Positions 41,983 through 52,480 of a DNA stretch of 64,000 nt are shown piece by piece. The translations under genes were made by a program, and so were the position numbers. Position 1 is the first letter of the stretch; every line of letters starts with the position of its first letter. The DNA comes from JALOLG01 sp963722415 (GTDB lineage: Bacteria; Actinomycetota; Acidimicrobiia; Acidimicrobiales; Ilumatobacteraceae), in the NCBI GenBank assembly GCA_963722415.1, contig CAVRNI010000058.1, positions 1-64,000 on the forward strand. Direction: 5' to 3'. The notes under the pieces were generated by a model, which did no database searches, had not been told where the DNA came from, and saw nothing but the letters and a program-made list of their open reading frames with translations.

Positions 41983-43669
41983 ATGCCGACGACGCTGTTC
42001 CGCGGCGGGCGGATCCGTGCCGACTTCGCCGGTGCGGTGCACGATTCGCTCCTGGCACGTGACGGACGTGTCGTCGCCGTCGGCACCGCGGCCGACGTGC
42101 GTCCTTCGACCGGCCGAGTCGACGAGACCGTCGATCTCGGCGGCGCCTGGGTCGTGCCGGGACTGATCGACGCACATCCACATCTGCTGCACTTCGGTGC
42201 CGCCGCGGCGGGACTGGCCGACCTGTCCGATGCCGCGGACCACGACGACATCGTCGCCACGATCACGAGGATTGCGTCAGGGCGGGCACCGGGCGAGTGG
42301 GTGATGGCGACGCCGGTCGGCGAACCGCACTACTTCTTCCGCCGGGGCCACGAGCACCTACGCGAGGGGGCACTCCCGGACCGGGTCGCGCTCGACCGGG
42401 CGACGGTGCGGCACCCCGTGATGATCCAGGCATGGTCGCCGACCGTGCCGAATGTGTGTGCGCTCAACTCGGCGGGCCTCGTGACGCTCGGCATCAACGC
42501 CGCCTCGCCGGACCGCGTGAGCGACGTGTGGATCGAGAAGGATGCGGCCGGCGTGCCGACCGGCCGCCTGTACGGCGCCGTCAACAGCAACTACAACACC
42601 GATCCGTTCTTCCGCGAGATCCTGCTGCGTCTCCCCGGGCCTCCGTCGCATCTCGTCGAGCACGGCACGCTCCACGGCATCGCTGCCCATCACCGCATGG
42701 GGATCACGGCCGTGTACGAACCGCATGCCATGGAGCCTCGCCACATCGACGTCTACCGCCGTCTGCGCGACACCGGCCGGTTGACGATGCGCGTCAAGGC
42801 GGTGCCCGAGTACCAGCGCTTCACCCGGCCGTCGGATCACCAGAAATCGATGGCCGAGTTGGCGGCGACGCTCGAGGGGGCGCTCGCCGCGGTCGACCTC
42901 GGCGACGAGTGGGTGCGCGCCGAGGGGATCACCGTCTCCGGCGGCGGAACCTGTGGCATGGGCAACATGCCATGGCCGACGACGTACCGCGACGCGTTCG
43001 GGCACGCGACAGACGGCCGCTGGTTCATCTCGCCCGAGGCGATCGAACAAGCCGTCGAGTTCTGCGCGCGCGCAGCGCTCCAACTCAACGTGTGCGCGAT
43101 GGGCCCGGCCGAGTACGAGGTCCTACTCGGGTTCATCGAACGCCACGGCGTACGCGACGGCATCGTCCAGCACGGCGCGCTCGATGCCGCTCTCCTACGC
43201 CCGCCGCTGGGCCGCGGCCGGCTTCCGACAGACGATCTGCTGCGGGTTCACGTGGGGCAAGGGTGACGTGTACCGGAACGCGTTCGGCGCCGAGTCGCTC
43301 GCCGACCTCAACCCGTTGCGCCGCCTGCTCGACGAGGGTCTGGCGCTGGCGGCGTCGACGGACTGGGGCCCGAAGAACCCGTGGGAGCAGATGTGGCTGG
43401 CGCAGACCCATCTGCTCGGACACTCCGCGATCCGCAACGACGGTGCCGACCAAGTCGTCACCCGCGCCGAGGCGCTCGAGATGTGGACCAGCGGTGGAGC
43501 GGCGGTCCTCGACTGGCCCGAGCTCGGCGGCCTGCGCGTGGGCAGCTACGCCGATCTCGTGGTGGTCGACCGCGATCCGCTCACGTGTGCCCTCGACGAT
43601 CTGCCGGACGTGGTCGCGCTCGAGACCGTCACTGCCGCGCGGACGGTGGCCACGCGCGACGTGCCCTAG
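41983..43669 (+). CDS. YtcJ-like amidohydrolase (frameshifted)
   Basis: About 560 residues. MPTTLFRGGRIRADFAGAVH opens the beta-sandwich, and WVVPGLIDAHPHLLHFGAAA holds the HxH metal motif. The barrel continues (EPHAMEPRHIDVYRRLRDTG, with IVQHGALDAA), then the frame changes near 43195 and continues YARRWAAAGFRQTICCGFTW and LAASTDWGPKNPWEQMWLAQ. The end GLRVGSYADLVVVDRDPLTC closes the sandwich, as in Amidohydro_3/YtcJ proteins. It starts 6 bp after the PEP mobile-domain gene, so they form an operon. Substrate unknown; amide or imide hydrolysis is likely. Confidence 0.86.
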
Positions 43670-43693
43670 ATCACCACAGGCAATGCCGTGATC
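43669..43693. terminator. Possible bidirectional hairpin between convergent genes
   Basis: GATCAC (43669-43674) and GTGATC (43688-43693) are perfect arms in the 22-bp gap between the convergent amidohydrolase and WecG stops. The short stem makes this only a possible terminator. Confidence 0.35.
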
Positions 43694-44690
43694 AGGGTGA
43701 AACGGCGTCGTCGACGAGCTGCCGCACGCCGTCGACACCGTCGAGGGCTTCGTCGCGTGCAGGACGGATGATCTCTGCTCGGCGCCCCGCCCGGGCGGCG
43801 TCTCGCAGCGCGGCGGCGATCGCCGCGGCAGCGGTGTTGTCGGTGCGGCGCAGCTGCGACAGGTCGACCACGGTGACCCCCTCGCGCTCCTCGATCCGTT
43901 CGGTGCCGCGGCGTCGTCCCCGACGTCCCCGCCAGATCTGGACGAGCAACCGTGGACCGAAGACGAACGCATCCCGCGCGTACCGCATGGCGAGGCGCCG
44001 CGGCTCGGTGCCCGCCCGGTGGAGCCACTCGAGTCCGGTTCGCTGCATCCAGGCCGGGGCGCGGCGCTTCTCGCCGACGAGGAAGTCGAGCGATCCTCCG
44101 ACACCGATCATCACCGGGATCCGGAGGTCGTCCCCGAAGCGGTCGATGAACTGCTCCTGTTTCGGATTGCCGAACGCGACGCAACAGATGTCGGGCCGAC
44201 TGGCACGCAGCGAATCGAGCTCGGTCGGGTCGAGCTCGTCGACGCGTTTGATCATCGGCCCTGCTTCCGACGTGATCGCGGCGCCGGGGAAACGGTCCCT
44301 GAGCAGCGCCGCGGCGCGGTCGGCGATACCCGGTGCGGCGCCGAAGAGGTGGACGGTCGCGCCGGTGGACGCCGCCCGCTCGGCGATCGCGGCCACGAGG
44401 TCGGCACCGGCGACGCGGGTGCGGAGGGGCGTGCGCATGAGGCGGGCTCCCCACACGACGGGCATGCCGTCCGGGATCGAAAGCGATGTCCGGCGCAGGA
44501 TCGCGCCGAGGGCCGGATCGCGCACGGCGTTGACGATGAAGTCGACGTTGACGGTGGCGACCTGGTGGGTACGGCCGGTTGCCTGACCATCGGCGACGAG
44601 GTCGAAGATCAGATCGACGGTCTCCGCGAACGTGACGTCATCGACGGGCACGCCCAGGATCAGGGCGGCGCGGGCGCCGGGTGTGTTCAT
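43692..44690 (-). CDS. WecG/TagA/CpsF glycosyltransferase with STAS-like C-terminus
   Basis: 332 residues. The GT26 fold is clear: VATVNVDFIVNAVRDPALGA, then SIPDGMPVVWGARLMRTPLR and ICCVAFGNPKQEQFIDRFGD, with the catalytic-loop VGGSLDFLVGEKRRAPAWMQ. Residues about 255-332 (VTVVDLSQLRRTDNTAAAAI, then AAALRDAARAGRRAEIIRP) resemble a STAS domain in which the phosphorylatable Ser of DSxG is replaced by Asn (DNTA). It adds the second or a later sugar to a lipid-linked chain. It lies downstream of a processive glycosyltransferase in the exopolysaccharide locus. Confidence 0.9.
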   Translation of the reverse strand: MNTPGARAALILGVPVDDVTFAETVDLIFDLVADGQATGRTHQVATVNVDFIVNAVRDPALGAILRRTSLSIPDGMPVVWGARLMRTPLRTRVAGADLVAAIAERAASTGATVHLFGAAPGIADRAAALLRDRFPGAAITSEAGPMIKRVDELDPTELDSLRASRPDICCVAFGNPKQEQFIDRFGDDLRIPVMIGVGGSLDFLVGEKRRAPAWMQRTGLEWLHRAGTEPRRLAMRYARDAFVFGPRLLVQIWRGRRGRRRGTERIEEREGVTVVDLSQLRRTDNTAAAAIAAALRDAARAGRRAEIIRPARDEALDGVDGVRQLVDDAVSP

Positions 44691-44731
44691 GTCGATGAGT
44701 GCTCAGTCGGGTGATGTGTTCATGTCGATGA
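44682..44731. repeat. 17-bp direct repeat around the WecG start
   Basis: TGTGTTCATGTCGATGA occurs at 44682-44698 and 44715-44731 (33 bp apart). On the minus strand both carry ACATGAACACA, the second copy being the WecG ATG region; a third near-copy, GACATGAGCACA, precedes it. It looks like a small duplication of the start region. Confidence 0.6.
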
Positions 44732-44736
44732 TGTGC

Positions 44737-46044
44737 TCATGTCGGCGGGACCTTCGTCGCGGGTTGGTCGGCGTTGCGGGCGGTGCGGATCCAGCTGACC
44801 TCTCCGGGCCGCACGACCATCCGCAGCCACAGGTTTACCTTCCACACGATCGCCTTCGGTGCGAGCAGGAGCGATCGGTACACCGCTCGCGGTGCGCGCG
44901 CGACTCGCAGACCGAGCACGACGTGCACCGCAAGTCCGGTGAGCGCAAATCGCGATGCCCACGCGCCTGCTCGCACGAGACGCGTCGGCACCACTCGGCT
45001 GGCAAGGGCGAACCAACCGGTGAGGCCAACGGCGACTGCCGCCAGGACCGAGAGCGGTGGCACCGCGTGATCGAGGGCGGTATCGATGGCGACCAGACGC
45101 TGACGGCCGCGTGTTCGAACAGCGCGTCGGAGCAGGGCCGGGATCGCGCGTCTGGCGAGATCGATGCGCCCGCGTTCCCAGCGCTCGTTCTGGGTCTGTG
45201 ACGCCTCGAGCGTCGCCGGGATCTCGGCCTCGACGACTGCGTCGGCGTGCGAACACGACGATTTCGCCTTCGAGGACGAGCTCCGTCTGCAGCTCGAGAT
45301 CCTCGGTGAGGTGGGCGCTCATCGTGCGTCGTCGCAGCACGTCGGACTCAAACGCCATGCCGTTGCCGTAAAGGCCGCACGAGGCCCCGAGCGCGTTCCG
45401 GCCGAGCGGCCGCACGAAATGCCGGAGCGCCAAGCGCCGCCGCGCGGACTCCCGCGTTCGCCGACTTCTCGACATCGCGCACGGCGTAATAGGCCTGGAC
45501 GACGCGGGCGCCCCCAGCGAATCTCGCGTCGAACACGCGGAGAAACGCGCGGGTCGACAATCGAATCGGCGTCGATAACGACCACGACGTCGTGGCGTGA
45601 CCCTCGCTCATCGAGACGTGATGCGCAGCCACGCCAGCGCCGGTCCCTTGCCAGCGGGTTCTGGGTCGATGTGCTCATGAATCTCGATGCCGGCAGCCCG
45701 GACGATCTCGGCGGTGCGGTCGGTGCAATGATCGGCCACGACATGGACCTCGAACAGGTCGTCGGGGTAGTCGATCTCGTGCAGGCTCCGCAGTGTTGTG
45801 GCGATGAGCCGTTCTTCGTTGTGGGCGGGGACGAGGATCGCGAATCGCGTCGTAGGCCTGTCGCGGATCGCCGTGACGTGGCGTCCGCGCGGCGGGTCCA
45901 GAATGCGGCGCCCGTCAGGACTAGCAGGTAACCGGTCAGCGGCGACAACGCGAGCGGCACGGCGGCCGTCGCGCCGAGGCCGCCTGGCGAGGAACACGTG
46001 ACGCCGCGCCGGCGTCGGACACCCTTGATCCGCGCACGCCTCAT
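44737..46044 (-). CDS. Processive family-2 glycosyltransferase (several frame changes)
   Basis: About 430 residues when the pieces are joined. From the N-terminus (ATG 46044): a hydrophobic segment (LALSPLTGYLLVLTGAAFW), GT-A domain FAILVPAHNEERLIATTLRS with VVADHCTDRTAEIVRAAGI (45.6-45.9 kb), DVVVVIDADSIVDP and FDARFAGGARVVQAYYAVRD (45.4-45.6 kb), GLYGNGMAFESDVLRRRTMS with HLTEDLELQTELVLEG (45.2-45.4 kb), then C-terminal helices PLSVLAAVAVGLTGWFALAS ending at 44737. Each block is in another frame, at least four changes. Order and motifs (DxD, EDLEL) are complete. The ATG overlaps the GH44 stop by ATGA. It probably extends a polysaccharide at the membrane. Confidence 0.78.
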
Positions 46045-47660
46045 GTCGCCGCTGGTACCTCGACCAGGGTGATGGAGTACGGCGGGAGTTCGAGGGACGG
46101 ATTGTCGCCGAGTGACATCTCGTGCTCGGTGATCGCAGCGAGATCGTCCGGGCCGTAGCGGAACACCCGCCCCGTCGCGGCTGGGTCGATCGATCGGATG
46201 TCGAGGGCGAGGTCGATCGGTGTGTCGGGCAGCTTGTTGATCAACATGAGACGCAACATCTTCGTCGACGGGTCGTAGGCGGCGAACGCACCGAGGTCCT
46301 CCGGCGGATCGAGCCCGTCCACTACCACCGGGACCGACTGCCCGCCGAAGCGACCTCCTTGGCCGTCGTAGTTGCCGTGGATCTTGAAGGCGAGGTAGCC
46401 GGGACTGGCCGCCGCTGGCCGCTCCCAGTACGAGGCGAGGTACACCCCTTCACGGCCGTAGATGCCGAGCACGTCGGCGATGGCCAGGGCACCGTTCATC
46501 GTGCCATCGGCGCCCCAGTTCCATTCGCTGATCGCGATCTTGGAGCCGGGATACGAGATGTCGACGGCATGCTCGCAGGCGTGGCAGGAACCGAATGCGA
46601 CCGACACCCACGATTCGTCCGTGTACAACGGGTCGTACAGCGAGCGTGTGCTGCGCAGGCGCCGGGCGGCCGTTTGCGGCGTCGACTAGGTCGTTGACGA
46701 CATCGGCCTGCGGGTAGTAATGGACGTCGAGGACGTCGAGCGTTCGGAACGCCGTTCGTCAGTCGTGGTCGTGCACATGTCGGAGGAACCACCCGAGGAA
46801 GTCCTCACCGGACCCGTCGGCGGGCCCGGGAGCGGTGCGCCAGTAGTCGAACCAGCAGCACATGACGGGGCCCATCAACTCGGCGTCCGGCGCGACGCCC
46901 CGAACGGCGACGGCGTACTCGAGGTACTTGAGGAGGATCTCCTCATAGGTCGGGCACGTCGGATGGATGTCGTAGTGGGCGGTGCCCCACAACTCCGGTT
47001 CGTTGTCGAAGGCGATAAACCGCGGTGTGGTCGACGGATCGGCGACGAGTCCGGCGATCCACGACGAGACACCACGTCGTGGTAGAGGCGACGCTGGTGG
47101 CCGCGGGGTCGGCGACCGCGATCGGGTTCAGACAGCTCGCGTCGTTGGCGTTCCAGCACCCACCACTGTCGAGCGGGAACGAACAGGTCGTGGGCTCGGC
47201 GTTCTTGGCGACCCACCCGAGCGTCGGGACGGCGACCCGGCTGGCGACGCCGGCGCCGGATGCCGCGGCGAGGAGGGCGGTCACGGCATCGCCGCCCGAG
47301 CCGATCTGTTGATTCTGGTAGTCGGAGTCGCTCGCCACCGTTCGAGGCCCCGATCAGATGGTTGAAGCGAGTTGCCGTCTCGCCTCCCCAGCTGAGCAAC
47401 GTGATCCCGGCGGCGCGGACGATACTCGGCGTCGGCTTCGCCGGAGACGCCGAGGATGAGTGGACTGATCTCCTCGCCGGCTTGGGCGACATCGACGACG
47501 AGTGTCGGAACGAGTTGTTCGGAGGGACCCGATGCCGACACCGTGGGCACGGTCGGCGTGGTGATCGGATCCTCGAGCGTGATCTGCGGATCGCCCGACG
47601 CACACGCACCGCCGACGAGCACGAGGCGGTGGCGAGGCGGACTGGCCCCCATGCGATCAT
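46041..47660 (-). CDS. GH44-like glycoside hydrolase lipoprotein (several frame changes)
   Basis: About 530 residues. The start MIAWGPVRLATA (47660) continues after a frame change to LVLVGGACASGDPQ, giving a lipobox. The hydrolase blocks, in successive frames, are DVAQAGEEISPLILGVSGEA, VRAAGITLLSWGGETATRFN, VASRVAVPTLGWVAKN, FIAFDNEPELWGTAHYDIHP (acid/base Glu in the NEPELW motif), and ISEWNWGADGTMNGALAIAD with LGIYGREGVYLASYW (nucleophile Glu). The C-terminal beta domain ends SITLVEVPAAT at 46041. GH44 enzymes cut beta-1,4-glucans. Here, inside an exopolysaccharide locus, it may trim the product. At least five frame changes between 46.65 and 47.65 kb. Confidence 0.78.
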
Positions 47661-49224
47661 GACACGAGTTCCATCTTCTCGGTCGACGGTGACTCCCGGC
47701 TTCTTCTTCGGCGCGTCGGCTTCGGGCGGCGGTTCGAGGACGGTTCTCGAGGTCGGCGCAGATCGCGATCGCCATCGCGAGGAACACGGTGCTGCGGATG
47801 TCCCAACCGATGTCGACGTAGCAGTACACCATGTACATCACGACGTACACGACCGAACCGATCACGATGGACGCCAGGTCAGGCGACTGGATCCGGATCG
47901 ACCGACCGCACGCCACGGTGGATCGTTCGTGCGATCAGGTACAGCATCGCCATGAATCCGCCGACTCCGATCTTCATCCAGATCCACAGGATCGAGTTGT
48001 GGGGCATGTACTGCCAGAAGACGAAGAAGCTGATGTCGGGCAACTGCCATCGGTCGCAGGAACTGCTGACCGAATCCGACTCCGAACAGCTCGTTCGAGC
48101 GAATGGTGTACCAGATGTCGTATGCCTCGATCTGGCGGTACAGGTCGGAGTTCCGGTCCTCCTCGCTCAGTTGTCCGGGCGCGATCACGGACTTGATGGC
48201 CTGCGCGCCGAAGCCGATCCCCCCGTCGAGTTCCAGAACGCCGCGCGTGTAGAGCGCCGCCGAGCACGACAGCGAAGAGCGTGAACCATATCGCAGCCCA
48301 CCGCCGACGCTGGTAGATCAGCACCGCCAGAGCACCACGACGCCGAGCATGAGTGCGATCGCCGCGGCCCGGCGCTGCGCCAGGACGAACATCCAGACAC
48401 ACGGGCACGAGGGCGACCGTCACCCAGATCCGCCGTACGTGGTTGCACCGCGGCAGCAGCCAGATCGTCAGCACGAAGATGATCAGCACGTCGACGTGGA
48501 TCGACGCCGCGTGCTCCGTGAGGCTGTCGAGGTGCTCGCGGAACTCGGGATCGAGCGAGTGGAAGTACTGCAGCGCGAGCAGGCTCTGGACGACGACGCC
48601 GACGAGTCGCACACATGAACAGCCGCTCGTACTGGCGGGCCGTCGTGAACAGGTTCGTGATCAGCACATACAGGATCGGGATGTACAGCAGCGGGCGTGC
48701 CTCCCAGACCGCGACCGTGGTGTCGTGGCCGCCGCGGCTCAGCCCGTAGACCAGCCCGAGGAACACGAATCCGGTGAAGACGCATCATCGGCTTCCACAT
48801 CACGCCCCGGTTGAGCTGCCAGGCGGAATCACCCAGCATGCGCAAGATCCACGACAGCGCAGTGAGCAGGATGATGATCTCGAACGGGTTGATCGTCAGT
48901 CCGTCGGCGATGAAGAGGATCGATTCGCGGCTCGAGAGATTCTTCGTGAACGGGTACCACGGAACCGTCACCGTGTCGCCGACCATCGTCAGGAACACCA
49001 GCGCCGTACACGCCGAGAATCGGCCGGACCACCACCGCTGCACAGCAGATGATCAGCACCAACAACACGATCGAGAACGGGTGCGGAGCGCTGGTGTAGT
49101 GCCGACCGGCGCTCACGCCAGCGACAGCAGACACCTGCGCGTAGAGCAGCCGCCAACGGCGACGGTCGAGCCGCTGTTGTGCGGCGACACTACTGCGGCA
49201 GGATCCGCTGTGCCGATCGCGCAT
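47657..49224 (-). CDS. O-antigen ligase/polymerase-like membrane protein (several frame changes)
   Basis: About 520 residues by joining frames. Start MRDRHSGSCRSS (49224), then helices IVLLVLIICCAAVVVRPILG, ALVFLTMVGDTVTVPWYPFT, NPFEIIILLTALSWILRMLG, LLYIPILYVLITNLFTTARQ and DVLIIFVLTIWLLPRCNHVR. The periplasmic Wzy_C/WaaL loop has LYRQIEAYDIWYTIRSNELF, GVGFGQQFL and YMPHNSILWIWMKIGVGGFM, the family signature. A last pair ends IGWDIRSTVFLAMAIAICAD near 47.75 kb. The exact C-terminus is unclear; TGA at 47657 overlaps the GH44 ATG. At least five frame changes. It polymerises or ligates lipid-linked repeat units. Confidence 0.78.
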
Positions 49225-49225
49225 G

Positions 49226-49372
49226 TCAGATCATGCGCCGGGTGAGGAACCCGATCGAGACGATCACGATCAGGAATCATGACAGGGCGGGTCTTCGGAA
49301 GGTCGTCACGTCGCTGCGCCCACGAGCGCCATCGCGACGCACGAAGCCCAGGAAGAACAGCAGCAGATTCAT
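49226..49372 (-). CDS. Possible small membrane protein (about 48 aa, frameshifted)
   Basis: ATG at 49372 starts MNLLLFFLGFV; near the end another frame reads LIVIVSIGFLTRRMI followed by TGA at 49226, one base before the next gene's ATG. Joined with one or two base corrections this would be a two-helix protein between the tyrosine-kinase-like gene and the ligase. Evidence is limited to hydrophobicity and position. Confidence 0.35.
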
Positions 49373-49394
49373 CGATGCAGTGGCCGACTGGCGG

Positions 49395-51137
49395 TCAGAC
49401 CCCGACGAGTCGCCGCAGGAACTTCGGGATCCGCGTCGCGTTGCGGTTGAGGATGATTCCGAGGTTCACGACTCCGCGAAGCTCGTCGAACGCGTCGAGC
49501 ACTTGATCTTGAGTGGTGACGCCCTGGTGCACGACCATGGCATAGGCGTCACACAAGGAGCGCCAGAGCCAGCGCGTCGCTGGTTGCCAGCACAGCGGGG
49601 AGATCGAGAACCAGGTGGTCGTAGTGCTCGGCCAACTCGTCGATTACCTCCGCGAGGCCGGTCACTCTTGGCGAGTACGGGTCGCTGGGCGACGGGACGA
49701 TGCCGGCTGGCATGATCACCAAGTTTGGCTCGGCGGTGGTGACCAGGACGTCGTCGAGGGTGATGCCGGATGGTGACCACGTCGGCGAGGCCACTCGAAT
49801 CGCGCGTCGCGCTCTCGTAGTTGGTAGGGTTCCCCCAGTTGAGATCGACCAGGCAGCACGGCGATTGAGGTCGTGGGCGATGACAGCGGCGATCGCGCTG
49901 GCTCACGAACGTGACGCCTTCACCTCGCAGCGCGGCGGTGACGGCGAGCCGCTGGGGGAGTCCGGCGGCGTCGTTGAGCTGGACACGGGCGAGGAGATAC
50001 CGAACTGACGAGGCCACAGTCGGCCGACGCCCGGAAATAGGGTTTGTCCAGCCGTCGTCGGTGATCGTCGAGCGTGCTGTCGTCGACGGTCGACTGGGCG
50101 GCTGCGATGCTTAGGTGTGCGGCGGGCTGCCGTTCGACGTCGGTCACGCTGAGTGCCCTTCGCCGACGGTGACCTCGTCGGACCCTCGACCGGAACGACG
50201 GCGAGGACCTCGACGCCGAGCGACGCTCGGATCTCTTCGGCAAATCGCAACGACCGGTCCAGCAACGACGCGGCGACGACGCAGCCGACCATCAACAAGA
50301 CGCCGAGCATTGCGAACGTGCCGACGGTCATCACGACGTCGCGCAGCCCGGCTTCGGGCGACAGTCGGCAACGTGGCTGGGTCGACGATGTTGTAGCGTC
50401 TGCGTGGCGTCACTGGTGGCCTGCTGGATCGGAGTTCGGCCGCCGGCATGTCGTCGAGCGTGTCGGCCAGCCGGTCGTCGCGCGCGTTCAACGTTGCGGT
50501 TGAGCCGCTCGATCTCGAACTGCTCCTCGACCGGGCGCTCGGAATCGTCGCACGGCGCCGGGTTCGTCAACAGGAGATAGGCGCAGCATCGCCTCGGTGG
50601 CCTGCTCGTAGTCACCTCGCAGCTGGGCATGTTGGTGCCGTCAGGTAGTCGACGCGTGGTCGTCTCCAGTGCTGATCTGGTTGTCGATGACGGTCTGGAG
50701 GAACGTGTTGATCGTCGATCGACGAGCTGTCTGTGCGAGTTGCGGATCGATGGTCCTGGCGTTCACAGTCAGCAGGTTTTGCCCGTCAGCGACGCCCAGA
50801 GGCTCCCGGCGCACGTCCTAGAACGTCACGACAGCGAATCAGCGGGAACGCCGGCGGCGTCTGCTACGAGCCGCACGAACTCGTCGGTTCTGAGCGCCTC
50901 GTTGATCCGACGCGACGTGGCTGGGCTGGGTTCTCCCATGCGAGGATGTCGTACGCGAGCGCATCCTGCAAGTCGTCGAGCAAGGGCTCGAGATCGGCCG
51001 CCGAGAGCACGGCCGACGAACGGTAGGCGTCGGCCTTGTTGCCGGCGGTGTAGATGCCGAGGCCGATCATGGCGACGACGCGGCAAGATGTAAAGCCACC
51101 AACGGCTGAAGAACGTCTCGAGCAGGCGGGCGATCAC
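49395..51137 (-). CDS. Wzz/BY-kinase-like polysaccharide chain-length protein (several frame changes)
   Basis: About 580 residues by joining frames. The Wzz part has VIARLLETFFSRWWLYI and AMIGLGIYTAGNKADAYRSS, RINEALRTDEFVRLVADAAG, and LLTVNARTIDPQLAQTARRS with TINTFLQTVIDNQ. YNIVDPATLPT precedes the second helix (TVGTFAMLGVLLMVGCVVAA) and LGVEVLAVVPV. The kinase part has AALRGEGVTFVS where Walker A is expected (Val instead of the Lys of GEGKT), CLVDLNWGNP (Walker A') and HLVLDLPAVLATSD (Walker B), ending IPKFLRRLVGV at 49395. It would control chain length and export. The missing Walker A lysine suggests a pseudo-kinase. Confidence 0.75.
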
Positions 51138-51468
51138 GTGACGGCGCGATCATCGTGCTGTCATCTCCCGCTCGCCGTCCTCGCTCGTTGTTGGCCGCCA
51201 GGACCACGCACAGCGACGGCAGACCAGCATCGTCCGCCGAAGCTCATCACCCGTCAACGCTACCGTCTCCGTACACGGCCTGGTCTCGTCGTTATTCACC
51301 CCCGCGGTCGCTGCGACCCGTCAGGGTGCTGTGAACGGGGTGTTTCGTGAGCGGGTGCTCCTCGTTCTGGAGGACGAAGTCGGTATCGTCGGCGGAGCGT
51401 TCGGCGACGGACGACCAACGGCGGACATGAGCGCGCACAGTGGTGAGAAGACGCGGAGGAGAGGAGTT
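51138..51468. other. Intergenic divergent promoter region
   Basis: This 331-bp gap separates the minus-strand chain-length gene and the plus-strand glycosyltransferase. A plus-strand in-frame extension from 51331 has no conserved content, and the GTG at 51469 has GAGAGGAG. On the minus strand TTGACG occurs near 51255, but no convincing -10 box pairs with it. No gene is supported. Confidence 0.45.
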
Positions 51469-52480
51469 GTGAGGGACGTGCCGAGGGTGAGTGTCGTCAT
51501 CCCCACCTTCAATCGCCGCCAGCGCCTCCATCGCGTGCTGGCGGGTCTGGCCGCGCAGACGTTCGACGGCGACGTCGAGACGGTGGTCGTGTCGGACGGG
51601 TCGACCGACGGCACCGACGCGTACCTCGCCAGTGGCGCCACGCCGCTCCCGGTCGTTTCGGCCACGCAGGAGAACCAGGGGCCTGCGGTCGCTCGTAACC
51701 ACGGCGTCGAACTGGCAACGGGAGACCTCGTCGTGTTCATCGACGACGATGTCGTGCCCGATCGCGGGTTGATCAGCGCCCACGTCGCTGCCCACGCCAG
51801 GTTGGGTGACGACGTCGTCGTGATCGGTCCGATGCTCGACCCACCCGATCACCGGATGTCGATGTGGATCCAATGGGAGCAGTCGATGCTCGCCAAGCAG
51901 TACACGGCGATGACCCGCGGTGACTTCGAGCCGACGGCGCGGCAGTTCTACACCGGCAACGCCTCGGTCCTGCGGCGCCACGTGGTCGACGTCGGCGGGT
52001 TCGATTCGTCGTTTCGGCGCGCCGAGGACGTCGAGCTCGCGTACCGCCTTGCGGTATCGCGGTGTGCACTTCGCCTACGAGCCGGCGGCGATCGGTTACC
52101 ACTACGCCGCCCGCAGCTTCGATTCGTGGCGGTCGACCGGCTACACGTACGGCCGTAACGATGTCATCTTCTGTCGCGATGCCAGCCGCAGGGACATCCT
52201 CGGATGGCTCCCCGCCGAATACCGCGACCGCAACGTGATGGTGCGCGCCCTCACGCGCATGTGTGTGCCCCGACCGTGGTTGGCGACCGCGGTGAGCCGC
52301 TGCCTCCGGGTCGTCGCGCGAGCGGGAAGGCTGGTGAGGGCGGAGACCATCACCCGGCAGGCATTGAGCGGCATCTACAACGTCGCCTACTACCGCGGCG
52401 TGGCCGACGAGCTGGGCGATCCGGCGTTGTTGTGGAGATGGATCGACCACGACGACGGCCCGAACCGTTGGCGACAATGA
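51469..52480 (+). CDS. Family-2 glycosyltransferase A (frameshifted)
   Basis: About 337 residues from the GTG at 51469. GT-A motifs: VSVVIPTFNRRQRLHRVLAG, then VVVSDGSTDGTDAYLAS, GPAVARNHGVELATGDLVVF and the DDD-like metal site in FIDDDVVPDRGL. After the ED motif in FRRAEDVELAYRL the frame changes near 52052 and continues GVHFAYEPAAIGYHYAARSF, ending DDGPNRWRQ at 52480. It is a soluble or peripherally bound inverting glycosyltransferase. Its stop overlaps the next gene's ATG (ATGA), so the plus-strand exopolysaccharide genes form an operon. Confidence 0.87.
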
